From: Trissonchulus latispiculum
Lineage: Eukaryota > Nematoda > Enoplea > Enoplida > Ironidae
Length of the DNA stretch: 64,000 nucleotides
Assembly (NCBI GenBank): GCA_030248195.1
Contig: JASAND010000589.1
Location: 32,064 to 96,063 of the forward strand
Direction of reading: 5' to 3'
A program made the translations under genes and the position numbers. Positions within the stretch are counted from its first letter, which is position 1. Each line of letters opens with the position of its first letter. Below are positions 51,118 to 61,656 of this stretch, piece by piece. A model generated the notes under the pieces. The model was not told where the DNA came from. It did not search any database and worked only from the letters and a program-made list of their open reading frames with translations.

Positions 51118-51200
51118 CAACAACTCGGAATCGAACCACAACTTTAACAATTCTAAGCATTAACTTTATCCTTTAGCTTTAACCCACTAGGCCACGCGGC
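51118..51200 (-). repeat. tRNA-like sequence (SINE head or tRNA pseudogene)
   Basis: Minus strand: GGCCGCGTGGCCTAGTGGGT (A box) and TGTGGTTCGATTCCGAG (B box). The roughly 50 nt between them includes an expanded anticodon region, and the acceptor arms do not pair well. Confidence 0.55.
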
Positions 51201-51394
51201 CTTAGCATTTTGCTTAGAACAACATATTTGTTTACTTCATTCTAACTACATAGGACTTTACATACGTTTATGTACTGCCAAAGAAGATATTGGCAGTGAC
51301 GGTTGAGGCACGTCTACCTGTTGGTGTTCTACAAGTTTGATTCTGATTCTGATTCGCCTCATAAAACCGTTTAATTATTATTCAAAAAACCGGC

Positions 51395-52414
51395 TTAAGG
51401 TGTTGGTTTCCTTTCGGGTATTTTTGACTTATACGGCTTTAATACTTTACGTAAATAGCTAAAACTGATTATTTTCGTACTGTTTAAGATTCTGGGCCAG
51501 TCCCGTATTTTTAGACCAAAAGATAAGAAAGGTTTGGTTTTTGGCCTTAGGCTCCCAGCAGGTAGAGGATACACGGGATTGGTTGTCATGGCTGGAAGGA
51601 GGACACGAAAATGAACATAATTGCTTTTACAATCTTTGAGCTATCACCTGTGATTAAGTCAGTATAAGCAAAAAACCATTTTCAGGGCCAAAAGTGGCCA
51701 TTTTCGAGGAAATCAGTTTTTTCAAAATTACTGCTACACGTTAAAGACAAAGGATATGCTCAATAATGCTCAAATACTCAATTGAAACAGCTTCCAAATG
51801 CACATGTTATCAATGCTTATTAGCTGGACGTTATTGCTTTGAGCTAGAGATTTGGCCGAAAAACCCTTTTGGCAAGACTGCGCTTATTTTGTTTTGACCA
51901 TTGATTTCTCAAAAACTACTGGACGGATTCCGGAGATTTTTGGCAGAGTGGAAATTCGCACTTCTGCGGAAAGACGTTTCTCCTGGTTTGGGCTAAAACA
52001 TCTCCAGCTACGAGAACACTGAATACAAGGTTGCAAAATTTTTTGTTACCGTGCATTTGGCCAATTTTCTCGACCGTTAAAAGTAAAACCTACTGAGCCA
52101 AACCTAAGAAAGTACCATATGTCATACCATACGAACCATATGTCGTTCATATCAGTGCACAAAAAACTTTTGGCCGATTCCACAAGTTTTGGGAAATCGA
52201 TGATCAAATATGTTTGTCTATATTTAGCCTTTATCTCAGAAAATTTTTGCTACTTTTTTCGTATTTTGCTAGTTTCGTAAGCTCATGTAAATGTCCTAAT
52301 TGTAAGCTTTAAAACGATGTATAAAGCTCTTTTCAACTCACAAAATTGCAAAAGTTATAGTGTTTTAAAAAATCACCGCAAAAGCACTGCACAAAAGGAT
52401 AACGCCACCTTAAA
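51395..52414. mobile_element. TTAA-flanked element (copy E4)
   Basis: TTAAGGTGTTGGTTTCC on the left; GGATAACGCCACC TTAA on the right (52411-52414). About 1.02 kb, non-coding. It matches E5 inversely and shares its right TTAA with element E3. Confidence 0.75.
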
Positions 52415-53616
52415 GGGGGAGGTCGCCGGGTACCAACTTTTATAATCACGGATTTCGCTCATTTTCACGCATAATATACCTCTACAAGTCTCCAAAAACA
52501 AGATAAAATTTTAAGTTCCAGGGCGTGCCAAATAACGAGATATTGCAGTTTAAATCCTTGCAATTTAATAATTACTCTAATATCCCTGGCTGAGGGCTAT
52601 GACGTCGTGTACACACTGGATGGCGGAAGACTAGGGCATGCCAGATACATCAATTTAAACCATTTACCTGTAAGTACTGCATAAACTACAATGATCAGTC
52701 AAGCAGCAAGAATCAAACGGCGCTTGAACGATTTAGTCAAGCACACTCCGACAGTTCTTTACTTCATACTTTAACTCACTTTAACTTTCGCATACTGCTT
52801 TGTAGAGACTTCGTGCAAGAAGATTAAATGTTCAGGACCTCGAGAGCTTCAATTTGGTATAAAATATGGCTATATTTGAAAAAATTGAAAATTTGATGTT
52901 TTTTGCTCATAGGTGTACGCCATACTATTGTAGTATATCGCAAAATTGGCATGAAATTTTACATATACGTTTGCATTTTGGCTGCCAATTAGCACGCTAA
53001 ATTTTATTGAGATACCTTCAGATTTGACTGACTTATATAGCATCAAACAAGAAGTTTTCGTAAAAGGATGATTTTTGAGGAAAAAGTAAATTTCTGCTAC
53101 CAAAACTGAATAATTCAAAGGTCCTGACAATGATTGATGACATGCAAAATAAAGTTATAGTAATGTACTGTGCTATTATCTAATCGCGACGTTTCTACAC
53201 CAACGGATTAGTTCAGGACTGGGCTAAACATTCAATGACCTACAGATTTGTAGTACGATTTTGAGCAAAAACCTACTTCAACAACTTTTGAAAATTTGTA
53301 GAAAATCAGCAGCTCTACAGGAAATAACGTCATATTGATATTAGCACTTTACCTAGTCCAGATTAGGCGGACACCCAGTTGTAGCCAATTTGCCCTTGCA
53401 TAGCGCTCAAACTTTTAGTAGCAGAAAAATGATCCAAACTGTTTTCATTTTCCTATATTTAACACATGCCGGGGTCACCTTTGCAGGGCTATTGTAAATG
53501 ATAGGAGGTTTTACAACAAACGCACTTGTCCAGTTTAGAGGACCCATGGGGACTACAAAATATATGAAATTGAGAAAAATCGGAGATGGTCGAAAAACCG
53601 CGACCAGCCCCCTTAA
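52411..53616. mobile_element. TTAA-flanked element (copy E3)
   Basis: TTAAAGGGGGAGGTCGCCGG on the left; AAAACCGCGACCAGCCCCC TTAA on the right (53613-53616). Inverted relative to E2. Contains AGAGGACCCATGGGGACT and AGAAAAATCGGAGATGGTCG. It abuts E4 at a single TTAA. Confidence 0.75.
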
Positions 53617-53745
53617 ACGAGTTTCGTTAACCTACTTTCCTACTTATAAATACACACCACTCAGAACTAAGTTTTCAGTCATAGTTCTGCATTCATTGCT
53701 GTTGCGTGCATTGGAGTTCAGAAACTTGGAGATATCTCTTTAGAG

Positions 53746-53994
53746 GTGACTGTGTTGATTCAACTGTCCAAGTCTCATCAGCCGGATATACATCATTTGT
53801 TTATCCAAGCTCCCTATGACATGAACAAGCTAACATCCAATCAACAGGAGACTGTCCACTATGTCACAAGGTGGTCCTGTTTCGACTGGAATTGCAGTCC
53901 TCATCTACGGACATTGGATCAAGCAATGGACCTTAGTTCAAACATCCTGAAGGAGGCTATTGTTGACAAGGTTATTACCAAGGGTATTTCTTAG
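53746..53994 (+). other. unassigned open frame (82 codons)
   Basis: A hydrophilic frame with HYVTRWSCFDWNC and several Trp/Cys, ending in TAG. The composition looks protein-like, but there is no recognised motif and no splice sites supporting it. It could be an exon of a gene or a remnant of the adjacent Polinton on the other strand. Confidence 0.2.
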
Positions 53995-54070
53995 TGGAGC
54001 CTAATTCGATCTGGGTTGATGACCAGGGGAGTTATCAGGGTAATTGAGGCTGGCACCTAGGGGTTCCCTG

Positions 54071-54265
54071 CTAATGTATGATGATCAAGGCAATGGGTGC
54101 GTTAGTGTTTATGCATACCTTTTCACTTCTACGTGCCACCATGTTAATGACATCATTTAGCTGTTCTTCCTTCTGTTTTTTGAAAAACTTAATGATTTCC
54201 TCCAGATCTATTGTCATGTCCGAAAACACTAACCAGGCAGCATTTATAGCATTCTGATACATCAC
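54071..54265 (-). pseudogene. possible 3' exon or ORF of the Polinton integrase region
   Basis: 64 codons containing DMTIDLEEIIKFFKKQKEEQ, a helical, charged stretch. It lies about 250 nt downstream of the chromodomain exon on the same strand. No recognised domain; the link to integrase is by position only. Confidence 0.3.
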
Positions 54266-54515
54266 TTAAACTGCATGCATCCGTTTACTTTTCTTTAAAA
54301 ATATACATTGAGATACAGTATGCACATCAGATACAATGATGAGCTACATCCAGTTGCGTTTCAATTTTAACACATATTGGCTAATTCTCTCTGCCCCATT
54401 TAAAAATAACACACATATATCTTTAGTGATGTAGTTAAATGCGGGAGAGGTAGACATTTATGGAAATCTAACCACAAATCGGATTCTGGGGCGTGGATAT
54501 AGGACATAAGCTTAC

Positions 54516-54920
54516 CGTTCTTAGAATTTTCATTGGTTCCCTGTTTAGTCGTTGAACAAATTTCTGGACGCGTTCCAAAGCGTTAACGAATTCTTCCGGT
54601 GGCAACCAGGAGTCATGTGTTCGGTCAAATCCCTTTCATTTGACCAGATATTCCTTTCGGTTACCCTTCTTCCTCTAAAATAGAAAATTTATACATTGCG
54701 CAAGTATTTCTTTCCTTTTCGATTAAACTTATGCGTCATTTATTTTCTTCCGTCTGAATACTCTACATGATTAGTAATCTTAAACTGTGAAAGTAATTAT
54801 ATGTAATAGTATATTATATTGTAATTTTAGTATATTATATCTACTACTGTTTGAATATAATAAACGTTACCTCTCCAAGAATTTCTTCAGCTTCCCATAT
54901 AGGCTCTTGATAAGACATTA
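54516..54920 (-). pseudogene. Polinton/Maverick integrase C-terminal chromodomain, two exons
   Basis: Two exons on the minus strand: about 54871-54920 (EPIWEAEEILGE, donor gtaacg) and 54516-54674 (acceptor ttttag, donor gtaagc). Together they read as a chromodomain: WEAEEIL strand, a KK-rich turn, EYLVK, then TGA where the family has an invariant Trp, then KGFDRTHDSWLPPEE and a C-terminal helix. Retroviral-type integrases of Polintons and chromoviruses end this way and use the domain to target chromatin. The TGA makes this copy inactive. The DDE core is not visible upstream. A chromovirus origin is possible, but the capsid genes nearby on the same strand favour Polinton. Confidence 0.6.
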
Positions 54921-55604
54921 CTTGGCTTTTTGCATAGAATGAAAACTTTAGGTGACTGACTAAAAGGAGTTTTCACCAGAAACGTTAAACGTTAAAGTTT
55001 GTCACTAATTTCAATTTTGCTTGGCTTAAATTCCGTTAAGATCATTAATTATACTTCTTCTTTCCTGTTTGGAAGTTTTAAAGAAGTCTTTAATTAGGAG
55101 ATGACGATCATTAACGAAAGCAGCTGTCTAGTTGCTGAGTGAACTTAAAAAACATGCGTTTGTCCTTACTTTCTCTAAGTGGCTCTAAAATAATCAACAA
55201 TTAAAACAACATATATAACAAAACAATATTAGCATATAAACCGTAATGGTAGCCTTAGGCCGTCTAAAGAGACGCTTTGGCGTGGGTCGAAGCGGTCTAA
55301 CAAAGAAAATTTCTTAAAAACGCATGTTTGGAAAACCAATGGCAAATGTTGAATTTTAAGCATAGTCATTAATCACAAAAGCTGGAGAAACTACGTGGTA
55401 GCTGAAACGAGACTGATTATTCAAAATAAAGGCGCATAAGGAGAAACTATGGAGAGCCTTAAAACATGTATATAATGAGAATTTTGTTGATATACTTCAA
55501 GAAATCCTCTAAGTTTTATAATCTCGGATAAAAATACCTGAGTATATAGGACGAGTATCCCTAGACTGGGATTATTAATTCCAAGCAGAACATGCTCCCT
55601 ATGC

Positions 55605-55685
55605 ACCTAGTACCCCGTGTTCCCCCAGTACCACCGGTACCCCCAGTACCCCCAGTACCCTTTGTCCTTCCAGAACCCCTTTGAT
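55605..55685 (+). repeat. CCCCAGTAC nonamer repeat
   Basis: Imperfect (CCCAGTACC)n, open on the plus strand as VPPVPPVPP. A related stretch occurs at 56878-57000 (CCCAGTACCTCC, CCCAGTTCTCCCAGTGCCCC). It could be a Pro-rich coding remnant or simple repeat. Confidence 0.55.
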
Positions 55686-57154
55686 TCCAGTATATACTTA
55701 AAGATTAATTTCAGCACTGTCATTTCTTTTTAACACTTGAATAAGAAATAATCACACGAAAAGCAAATCGAATGTATTCTAACTTTTCCCACACTTCCAT
55801 CTAGCTTGCTTGCTAAAAGTAGATAATAAATAGCTTGTACTTAATCAATGCCTGGGACTTAATAAATAGCAACAGCTGCAGATTGTCTGCTATGATTTTT
55901 TGAAATTCTGTAGTCAGAAGTGCTTCTTTGTACCACCAGCAAGCAAGCCAGTAACTATGCTGCTGTTGTTTTTGGTGTTACCAAGTTTTAGTTGACTATG
56001 AACGCAACCGCCAACCACCGCAAAGGCAGGGAAGTTAAAGCGAAACTACATTAAAGCATATACTTGGTTTGGACAGACTTCAAACAATTTGCAGTCCTCT
56101 TCTGATTTATTGTCCATCACTAGCTTGTATTCCTAATCATATATTTCATTAAATATTTACTTGTTTTTTGGACAGGAAGAGATGGATTTTTATTTAGATA
56201 TTATGAACGACTGAAGAAAGAGGAATCCGGAAATATGCAGCTTGACTGAACTTTTTGATGGAGTGACAAGTGCACGTCAGCAGATGAGAAAATTGTTTTT
56301 TGTTATTGCTTTGTTGTTGACTTGGAGTAAAATGAATCTTTTAGGAATAAACGGAACCACCGAGGAAGCAATTTATTGCCTTATAGCAGTGAAACCAAAA
56401 GCAGTGTCAATAACGCTGAATATTTAGGTTGGTGAATCCGAAGCTGATGAAGCAGACTGAAAAAAGTCATAAACACAGCTGTTAAGACTAACTTAGCTTT
56501 GCAGTTATTTTGATTAATGAGCGAAATGACCCAACATAATAAACTTCTGGTACAAAGTCTTTTAGTACACTGATATGCAGAAATTCAACGCTTTACGTTT
56601 CGAAGTTGGATGTATATCTATTAGGAAACAGAATACTACAACGCAGGCGGGGCGTACTTTCAGAAAATGTTTAACGTCTGGGGGAGTTCCCCTTTACTGC
56701 AGTGGCTATGTATAGGCTATCGAATGAAATATAACTGTGCAGGCTGGATGTTAAGTGTATAGAGCCTAGAGAAGATGGAATAAAGTAGTATTGAATTAAA
56801 ATGGATCTCGGAATTTGTTGTGAAATTAAGGGTTCTGAGTTATCTAATTGTTTCTTGCTCATTCGTGATGTCTATCCCCAGTACCTCCTGTAATACCTCC
56901 AGTTTACACACCCAGTTCTCCCAGTGCCCCCAGAAAATTCGGTGCCCCTAGTACAGCTTGTACTCCTTACACTTCCGGTACCCCGCTGAGTTCTTCCCAC
57001 GGGGCTTGGGACCCGGGATTGCCCCATTGTAGATTTTTTGGGTTTTTAATATTTTATTTCTTTTTAAATCTTAGCGTTTCTAGTATTTTTAATTTTTCAT
57101 GGTTAGTAAAGATTATTATTATATCATTATTATTATTATCTTATTAAAGGTTAT

Positions 57155-57210
57155 CTGGTTTTTACCTCTTTTCCATGGAGAGCCCTTAAGAGGACTGTTG
57201 GGATAGTTAC
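57155..57210. repeat. direct repeat GGTTTTTACCYCTT ... TTAAGAGGACTGTTGGGATA (partner 58065-58112)
   Basis: About 45 bp is repeated at 58065-58112 in the same orientation: GTTTTTACC, GAGCGC/GAGCCC, then TTAAGAGGACTGTTGGGATA. Possibly the flanks of an inserted segment. Confidence 0.5.
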
Positions 57211-57242
57211 AGTTTTGCAATTAAGGTACTAAGTATTCGGTA

Positions 57243-57421
57243 CCATCTTCTGTTGCAATGATAATTGATCTTAATACCTCACCGTTAAATGTTTTGTCCA
57301 CCCTAATTAGTGGTATTTGAGAGTTTGCTGCTAGAAACGTCTGGGCAGCCTGTTTTGCCTCTTCATGAGAACCATACCTGGATGGATCAAAGCAGAATCT
57401 AAAGCCGTCTATAGCTGTAAT
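57243..57421 (-). pseudogene. exon-like coding fragment, unassigned
   Basis: After an ATTTAG acceptor at 57422-57423, the minus strand reads about 59 codons without a stop, including AIDGFRFCFDPSRYGSHEEA and a QTFLAANSQIPLIRVDKTF stretch. The SxEEAxxAAQxFL helix and aromatic strands suggest a small alpha/beta DNA-binding fold reminiscent of AP2-like or integrase-type three-stranded domains, but I cannot assign it. Position inside the Polinton suggests it belongs to that element. Confidence 0.3.
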
Positions 57422-57814
57422 CTAAATATTTCAAGAATATTCCATGTTTCTGTCTGCACTTTTCTAACTTTTCTGTGTAACTTTTCCAAGTGTGTGTGAC
57501 AAGTTTACAGTTAGCAGTAGTTGAAAAAGGAGTAATACTCGATGTCATGTCAGCTTCGTTCTTTTCTCATACAATATTCCTTTTTACGGTATTTTCTAGC
57601 TATTCTGGGTGTTTATGTATTCTATTCTTTCCGTTTTTATGTCTTCTGTGCTTTTATTAATTCATACCATTTGTTTCTGAACTTCAATTGTTTCCACCCC
57701 TCTGCAATTTTAGCGGTATACCGGAACGGCTTGGGAATCCCCTGAGCTTTCGCCCAGGCCGCATTAATGGTTTTTATTTTTTAGTTATTTTGTTTTTGTT
57801 TTTATTTACAATGT

Positions 57815-58020
57815 TTTGTGGTTATATACAGACATGTGCAGGAGGTGAATTCTGGGGGGTGAGCCGACGGCCGCCCTGGAAAACCGGATTTTTCCGGTTT
57901 TTTGCCCAAAAAACCGAGAAAATCCGGATTCTGGGGAGGTGAGGGACCCCTTTGGAGGGGTGAGCTCCAGGTCTGGGTGGGTGAAACCCCCCCAAAGCAC
58001 ATGTATGGTTATATAGTTTT
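57815..58020. mobile_element. small element with CATGTGC termini
   Basis: GACATGTGC (left) and GCACATGTA (right), with TGGTTATATA directly repeated outside both ends (57818-57827 and 58006-58015). The interior has an inverted CCGGATTTTTCCGG-type core and G/C runs. About 200 bp, MITE-like. Confidence 0.5.
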
Positions 58021-58206
58021 ATAATTTTTTCGTCCCTACACACAAACCATATACATTATATACAGGTGGTTTTTACCCCTTGGGGAGCGCTTTAAGAGGA
58101 CTGTTGGGATATAGACGCGTAAACGTCATAGCTATGACTGAAGCATATTTCAGCCCAGTCGATATTGAAAGAGTACCAGCAAGGTTCAATTCCGAGAACG
58201 GTTAGA

Positions 58207-58434
58207 TTAACTTTTTGATTGAAAGATTTTCTGAGTTGGTCTATCAAAGGTTTGGTCAAAACAGACTCCCGAAGGTGCTGCAGAGAAAACAATTACGAGT
58301 GTAACCGCAATTAGGAAGATAGAGCAGACGGCAATTAGAACTTTATCCCAGCCAAACCCCACCGGTGGACTGTAATTTCGTTCCTGTGTCGTCACCTTAC
58401 CTCCCATTATTTCGTGCCTAAGACTTATCAACAT
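58207..58434 (-). CDS. Polinton-associated single-pass membrane ORF (75 aa)
   Basis: Includes GGKVTTQERNYSPPVGFGW followed by a transmembrane helix (VLIAVCSIFLIAVTLVIVF). It lies immediately downstream of the protease gene on the same strand. Small membrane ORFs accompany capsid genes in Polintons and adintoviruses; the exact role is unknown. The start could also be the internal Met at residue 10. Confidence 0.45.
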   Translation of the reverse strand: MLISLRHEIMGGKVTTQERNYSPPVGFGWDKVLIAVCSIFLIAVTLVIVFSAAPSGVCFDQTFDRPTQKIFQSKS

Positions 58435-58466
58435 TGGACCAGCTGCTCTGCCCGGTCATTATGAAG

Positions 58467-58539
58467 TTATCTCAGACTATCTACAAAACCCTTCACAATT
58501 TCGTCGTGCTTAGAAGGTCGCTCCCTCAGAAAGGAGATC
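58467..58539 (-). pseudogene. 3' remnant of the Polinton protease gene, beyond the solo LTR
   Basis: The reading frame on the far side of the solo LTR continues in a helical, charged segment and stops with TAA at 58467-58469. Ignoring the LTR and one copy of its target duplication, the frame agrees with the upstream part, so this is the original C-terminus. Confidence 0.6.
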
Positions 58540-58543
58540 ATAT

Positions 58544-59764
58544 TGTAATGAGGCGGCGTGACGTCGGTCATCTAAAAATATTAATGTGTGTATTTGAAAG
58601 TATTGTGTATCTGATTGAAATTAGGTTGGAAATGTTATTTTGAAAAGTGAATTTTAATGTGTATAATTTATGTTGAAAGTGTGTTGTAAAGTTAGTTTGA
58701 AATTATTGTGTGAAATTTATGTGAAAATCTTTTAGTTAGAAGTTTTATTGCGTGCGTGTGTAAATTACGTATATGTGTATCAGCCAGCCTAGCCAATAGG
58801 TGGCGCTGCGTACTTGTCTATTTTTCGCTAAGTGCCTCTCCCAGCATCTCGTCTTTCAAGGGGGTCTCAAAATTATCCAATCAAATTCTTCCACGCTGGC
58901 TCAAAACTAGTCCTGTCTAGACATCAAAATTTATTCAGTCTTGTGTTTTTCTTCTGACTTGTGCGGTCGTGTGTTTTTATTTGCGCTCCTCAATCTCGCC
59001 CTGTATTAGCTGTGCATTATTTCTGTCTGTATTATTCGGTCTAAAGTGGGTACCACTTTAGACTACTGTATGCTCCAGGGTGACCCTGTCGAGCTACGTC
59101 ATTATCAATCATTTGTAGTTGCCTAATTAAAATTTCTCTGCTTTCTATTATCATTATAAAAATTTCTCTGCTGATATCCTTTATTTAATATTTTCTTTGA
59201 ATGTCTTTAAAAATTATCCTGTTAGTTTAAGTCCTCTTTATTAGGCTAATTTACTGTAATTTGTTCGTTTTATTCACTTTGTCCGGTTGAAATTATTTGG
59301 TAACTTTGTCTCGTATTTAAACCTAGTGTATTGTTTAGTTAGGCGACTGTTCTGCACTGTATTCTCTTCAAAATTTACTGTACGCATTTCGGGGTTCGCC
59401 CCATTGTCAAGCATATATTTTAAAGTAAATGTGGTCTCATTTTTGGGCCATTCTAGGGTGTCTCTTGTAGTTAGGTTTTTGTATTAGACATGTGTAGTCG
59501 GTAAGTAGGGCTTTTTCTGAGAGTTATTGGGTAGGTAATTAGTTATTTTAAGCGTGTATATTTTAGCAAATTTGGGGTAGTTCAATTATTATCTGAGTCT
59601 TTGCTTTTCATCGGCGGTTTAACTCTGTTCGGTAGGGTTCACTTAGGTATTTTGGCGAGGTTAGTTAGGTCGACTGGAACTACATCTCCTCCAGGTTCGA
59701 CGTTCTCCTTGTGCACAGTTCCCACTCGTAAAGTTTGGTTGGTCAGTACACTTCCAACTTTACA
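58544..59764 (+). repeat. solo LTR inserted in the Polinton protease gene
   Basis: TGTAATG ... CTTTACA, 1,221 bp, flanked by perfect ATAT (58540-58543, 59765-59768). Its 3' part matches LTR 1-3 in element sense (GGTCGACTGGAAC, CTCCTCCAGGTTCG, CGTAAAGTTTGG, TTCCAACTTTACA). The middle has GGTGGCGCTGC and a GGGGGTCT box, as in LTR 1-3, but is clearly diverged. It contains a perfect 11-bp hairpin around 59039-59063. Opposite orientation to LTRs 1-3. Confidence 0.85.
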
Positions 59765-60030
59765 ATATCTTTGAAGGAAACTCCTTTATCGCGGTGGTAA
59801 AGAAAGTAGATGCAGTACTCCCCACTGACGAAAGTGGTGTAATCTTGTAAACGAATGGGATTATGTTTTTGCAATCTATTGTTAAAGTACTTTTTGAACT
59901 CCTTAAGTGGTGACCTTCCCGTAACTATTTGAAATACCTCAGCGTAAACTTCTAGGTACAATGCAACCCAATGCTGTCCAGGACGTTGGCAGGGATCTTT
60001 GTTTGCTACAAAGCATCTATTGTCTAGCAC
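59765..60030 (-). pseudogene. Polinton adenain-like cysteine protease (5' part, disrupted)
   Basis: Adenovirus-type (C5) protease, which matures capsid proteins in Polintons and adenoviruses. Visible signature: PGQHWVALYLE contains the catalytic His with its following strand, and QDYTTFVSGEYCIYFLYH contains the oxyanion Gln and the catalytic Cys. The N-terminus is open and the first Met at 60030 is probably internal. A solo LTR splits the gene just after FKDI. No other stop is seen in this part, so the LTR is the main lesion. Confidence 0.75.
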
Positions 60031-60111
60031 CGTTTTAGGAAGGTGGTCGATAGGAAAGACTCTTAGATAGACAGAAAGACAGAATATTCAATAAGAGGTC
60101 GTGATGTGTTT

Positions 60112-61252
60112 TCAATTTATGGCGTAGTCGAAAAAAGGTGTTCGATTATAGTCTATAGATATGAGGTTATCAAATTCACTGTATATAATGATTTCAACAC
60201 CTTGAGGATAACTTGTAGCACTCAACGCCTTACTCAATTCCATCTGTGGAGGGACGTCTCCCTCTCGAATTAACTGCATGGCGCCAGTATCAGTGTTATC
60301 TGGGGTGAGATCAAAGGCGAAGAAAGTATTACCATCATTGAAATCTGTAAGGCTGATATAACACCCTTGTCATCCCCAGCCATATCAAGAGCTTCAAAAA
60401 GAAAGACAAATGGGAAGGTATATCCACGAGGTTTGGAGAAGTCAATTTTCATGGGTTATGAGTACCCCGATAATCACAGGAAGTTGTCCAGTGAATATAG
60501 AATTTTCGACAATAGTTTGTATTCCTGCACTCAGGTGTCGTGCCACCACCTTTGTTTGTCTGATAGGGTACTTTGCAGTGTTTCCCTAGGACAGAATATT
60601 TTCAATAGCTAGAGACATAGAGTCCTGACACTTAACCTTTCCTTACGTACCAGCGCATGTCCTCAATCTTAACTTTACTGCTTCCTTGAGAACTGAGACA
60701 GAACTCATCGGGATTTCGGTGCAACTCAATAGTCAGTTGACAGCCGCTTAGGAGGTACTTTTCCTGTTTAAACAGATCGCCGTGAATCGGCGCCATAAAC
60801 TGAGGATTTTGTAGCAACCCAGGTGCCCCTTATACCCGAGTCGAACTCACATCCGGCAGCCTGTAAGTGATCTTCATTTGCATTGCGAGAATAATTTAGC
60901 ATAGTATCAATATAGGCTTGGTACGCGTAGTGGGGACCCGAGTTGTACATTTAACAGAGAGTTTGACTATGCAACGCTGGAAAAAGGTTATACCGAAAAG
61001 GTTAATGGGAGTTACAGCATCTCCTTCAATTTTAACCTTACGATAGAGGTAATTCTTGTTTAGATCAAGCATGTACGAGTCTTTGAGAACAGTAAAACGG
61101 TAAGGCCCTGAGTCTTTAACTGGATTTTGAGGTCCTATTTCCGCCCAGTACCTGTGCTCTACAGCGACTTGGGTAGGTGGAACGGAGAATAGGTCCAGTT
61201 TTGACTTAAACCCAGGAAGAGATAGCGAACCTACTTGCTTAGTCATGCTCAC
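60112..61252 (-). pseudogene. Polinton/Maverick major capsid protein (double jelly-roll), frameshifted
   Basis: Capsid-building protein of the Polinton/adintovirus group. Order on the minus strand: an N-terminal segment with LDLFSVPPTQVAVEH and GPYRFTV (61252-61000); a turn reading NLFGITFFQRC; then a frameshift into AYQAYIDTMLNYSRNANEDH (about 60930); then PIHGDLFKQEKYLLSGCQL and KVKIEDMRWYVRKG (60780-60632); then IFTGQLP and LFEALDMAGDDKG in other frames (60520-60370); finally FNDGNTFFAFDLTPDN, EGDVPPQMELSKAL and EFDNLISIDYN (60350-60120), ending in TGA. Block order matches family members throughout, but at least four frame changes make it a pseudogene. Confidence 0.8.
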
Positions 61253-61267
61253 GTGAATATGTCTAAC

Positions 61268-61640
61268 TTAATGGTTTCGGTGGTCCACCACGCAGTCTTT
61301 TATATTGTTAGATCTAGGTCTTTGACCGATACCTTCGCCTTGTTGAATGTGTTCACCAGCAGCAGTTAATGCCTCAGCAAGAAACTGTTTGCCTCTCCTT
61401 TTCGCAGCTGCTTTTGTTTGTTCGCCTTGGGTTACGTCTGACGCTAGGGCTAATGCGTTTTTTGCAAGACTTTTACCTGCGGATAGACCTACTCGTTTCA
61501 AGTTTGGAAGTGCGGCTCTAAATAGACCCCTAAATATGTTTCCTATCCCTGCTCCTCGTTGGTAAGGACGCCCCGCGTAGATCGGAAACGCCCCACCAGT
61601 TTGAAGTAGGGTTAGCTCCTAAGTGCCCTGAGTCTCGGGT
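61268..61640 (-). CDS. Polinton small basic capsid-associated protein (GxGxIFRGLFR type)
   Basis: Open frame reading LQTGGAFPIYAGRPYQRGAG, then GNIFRGLFRAALPNLKR, SAGKSLAKNALALASDVTQG, a Lys/Arg-rich KAAAKRRGKQF helix and ending about 61268. This composition and block order match the short Polinton/adintovirus protein compared with adenoviral core or pVI-like proteins (DNA-binding or membrane-acting; role inferred from family). A TAG precedes the frame near 61618 and no ATG is visible upstream of LQTGG; the first ATG-like codon is at 61501. The gene may therefore start internally, be spliced or be broken. Confidence 0.6.
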
Positions 61641-61656
61641 AGGTATTGGCAGCGCA

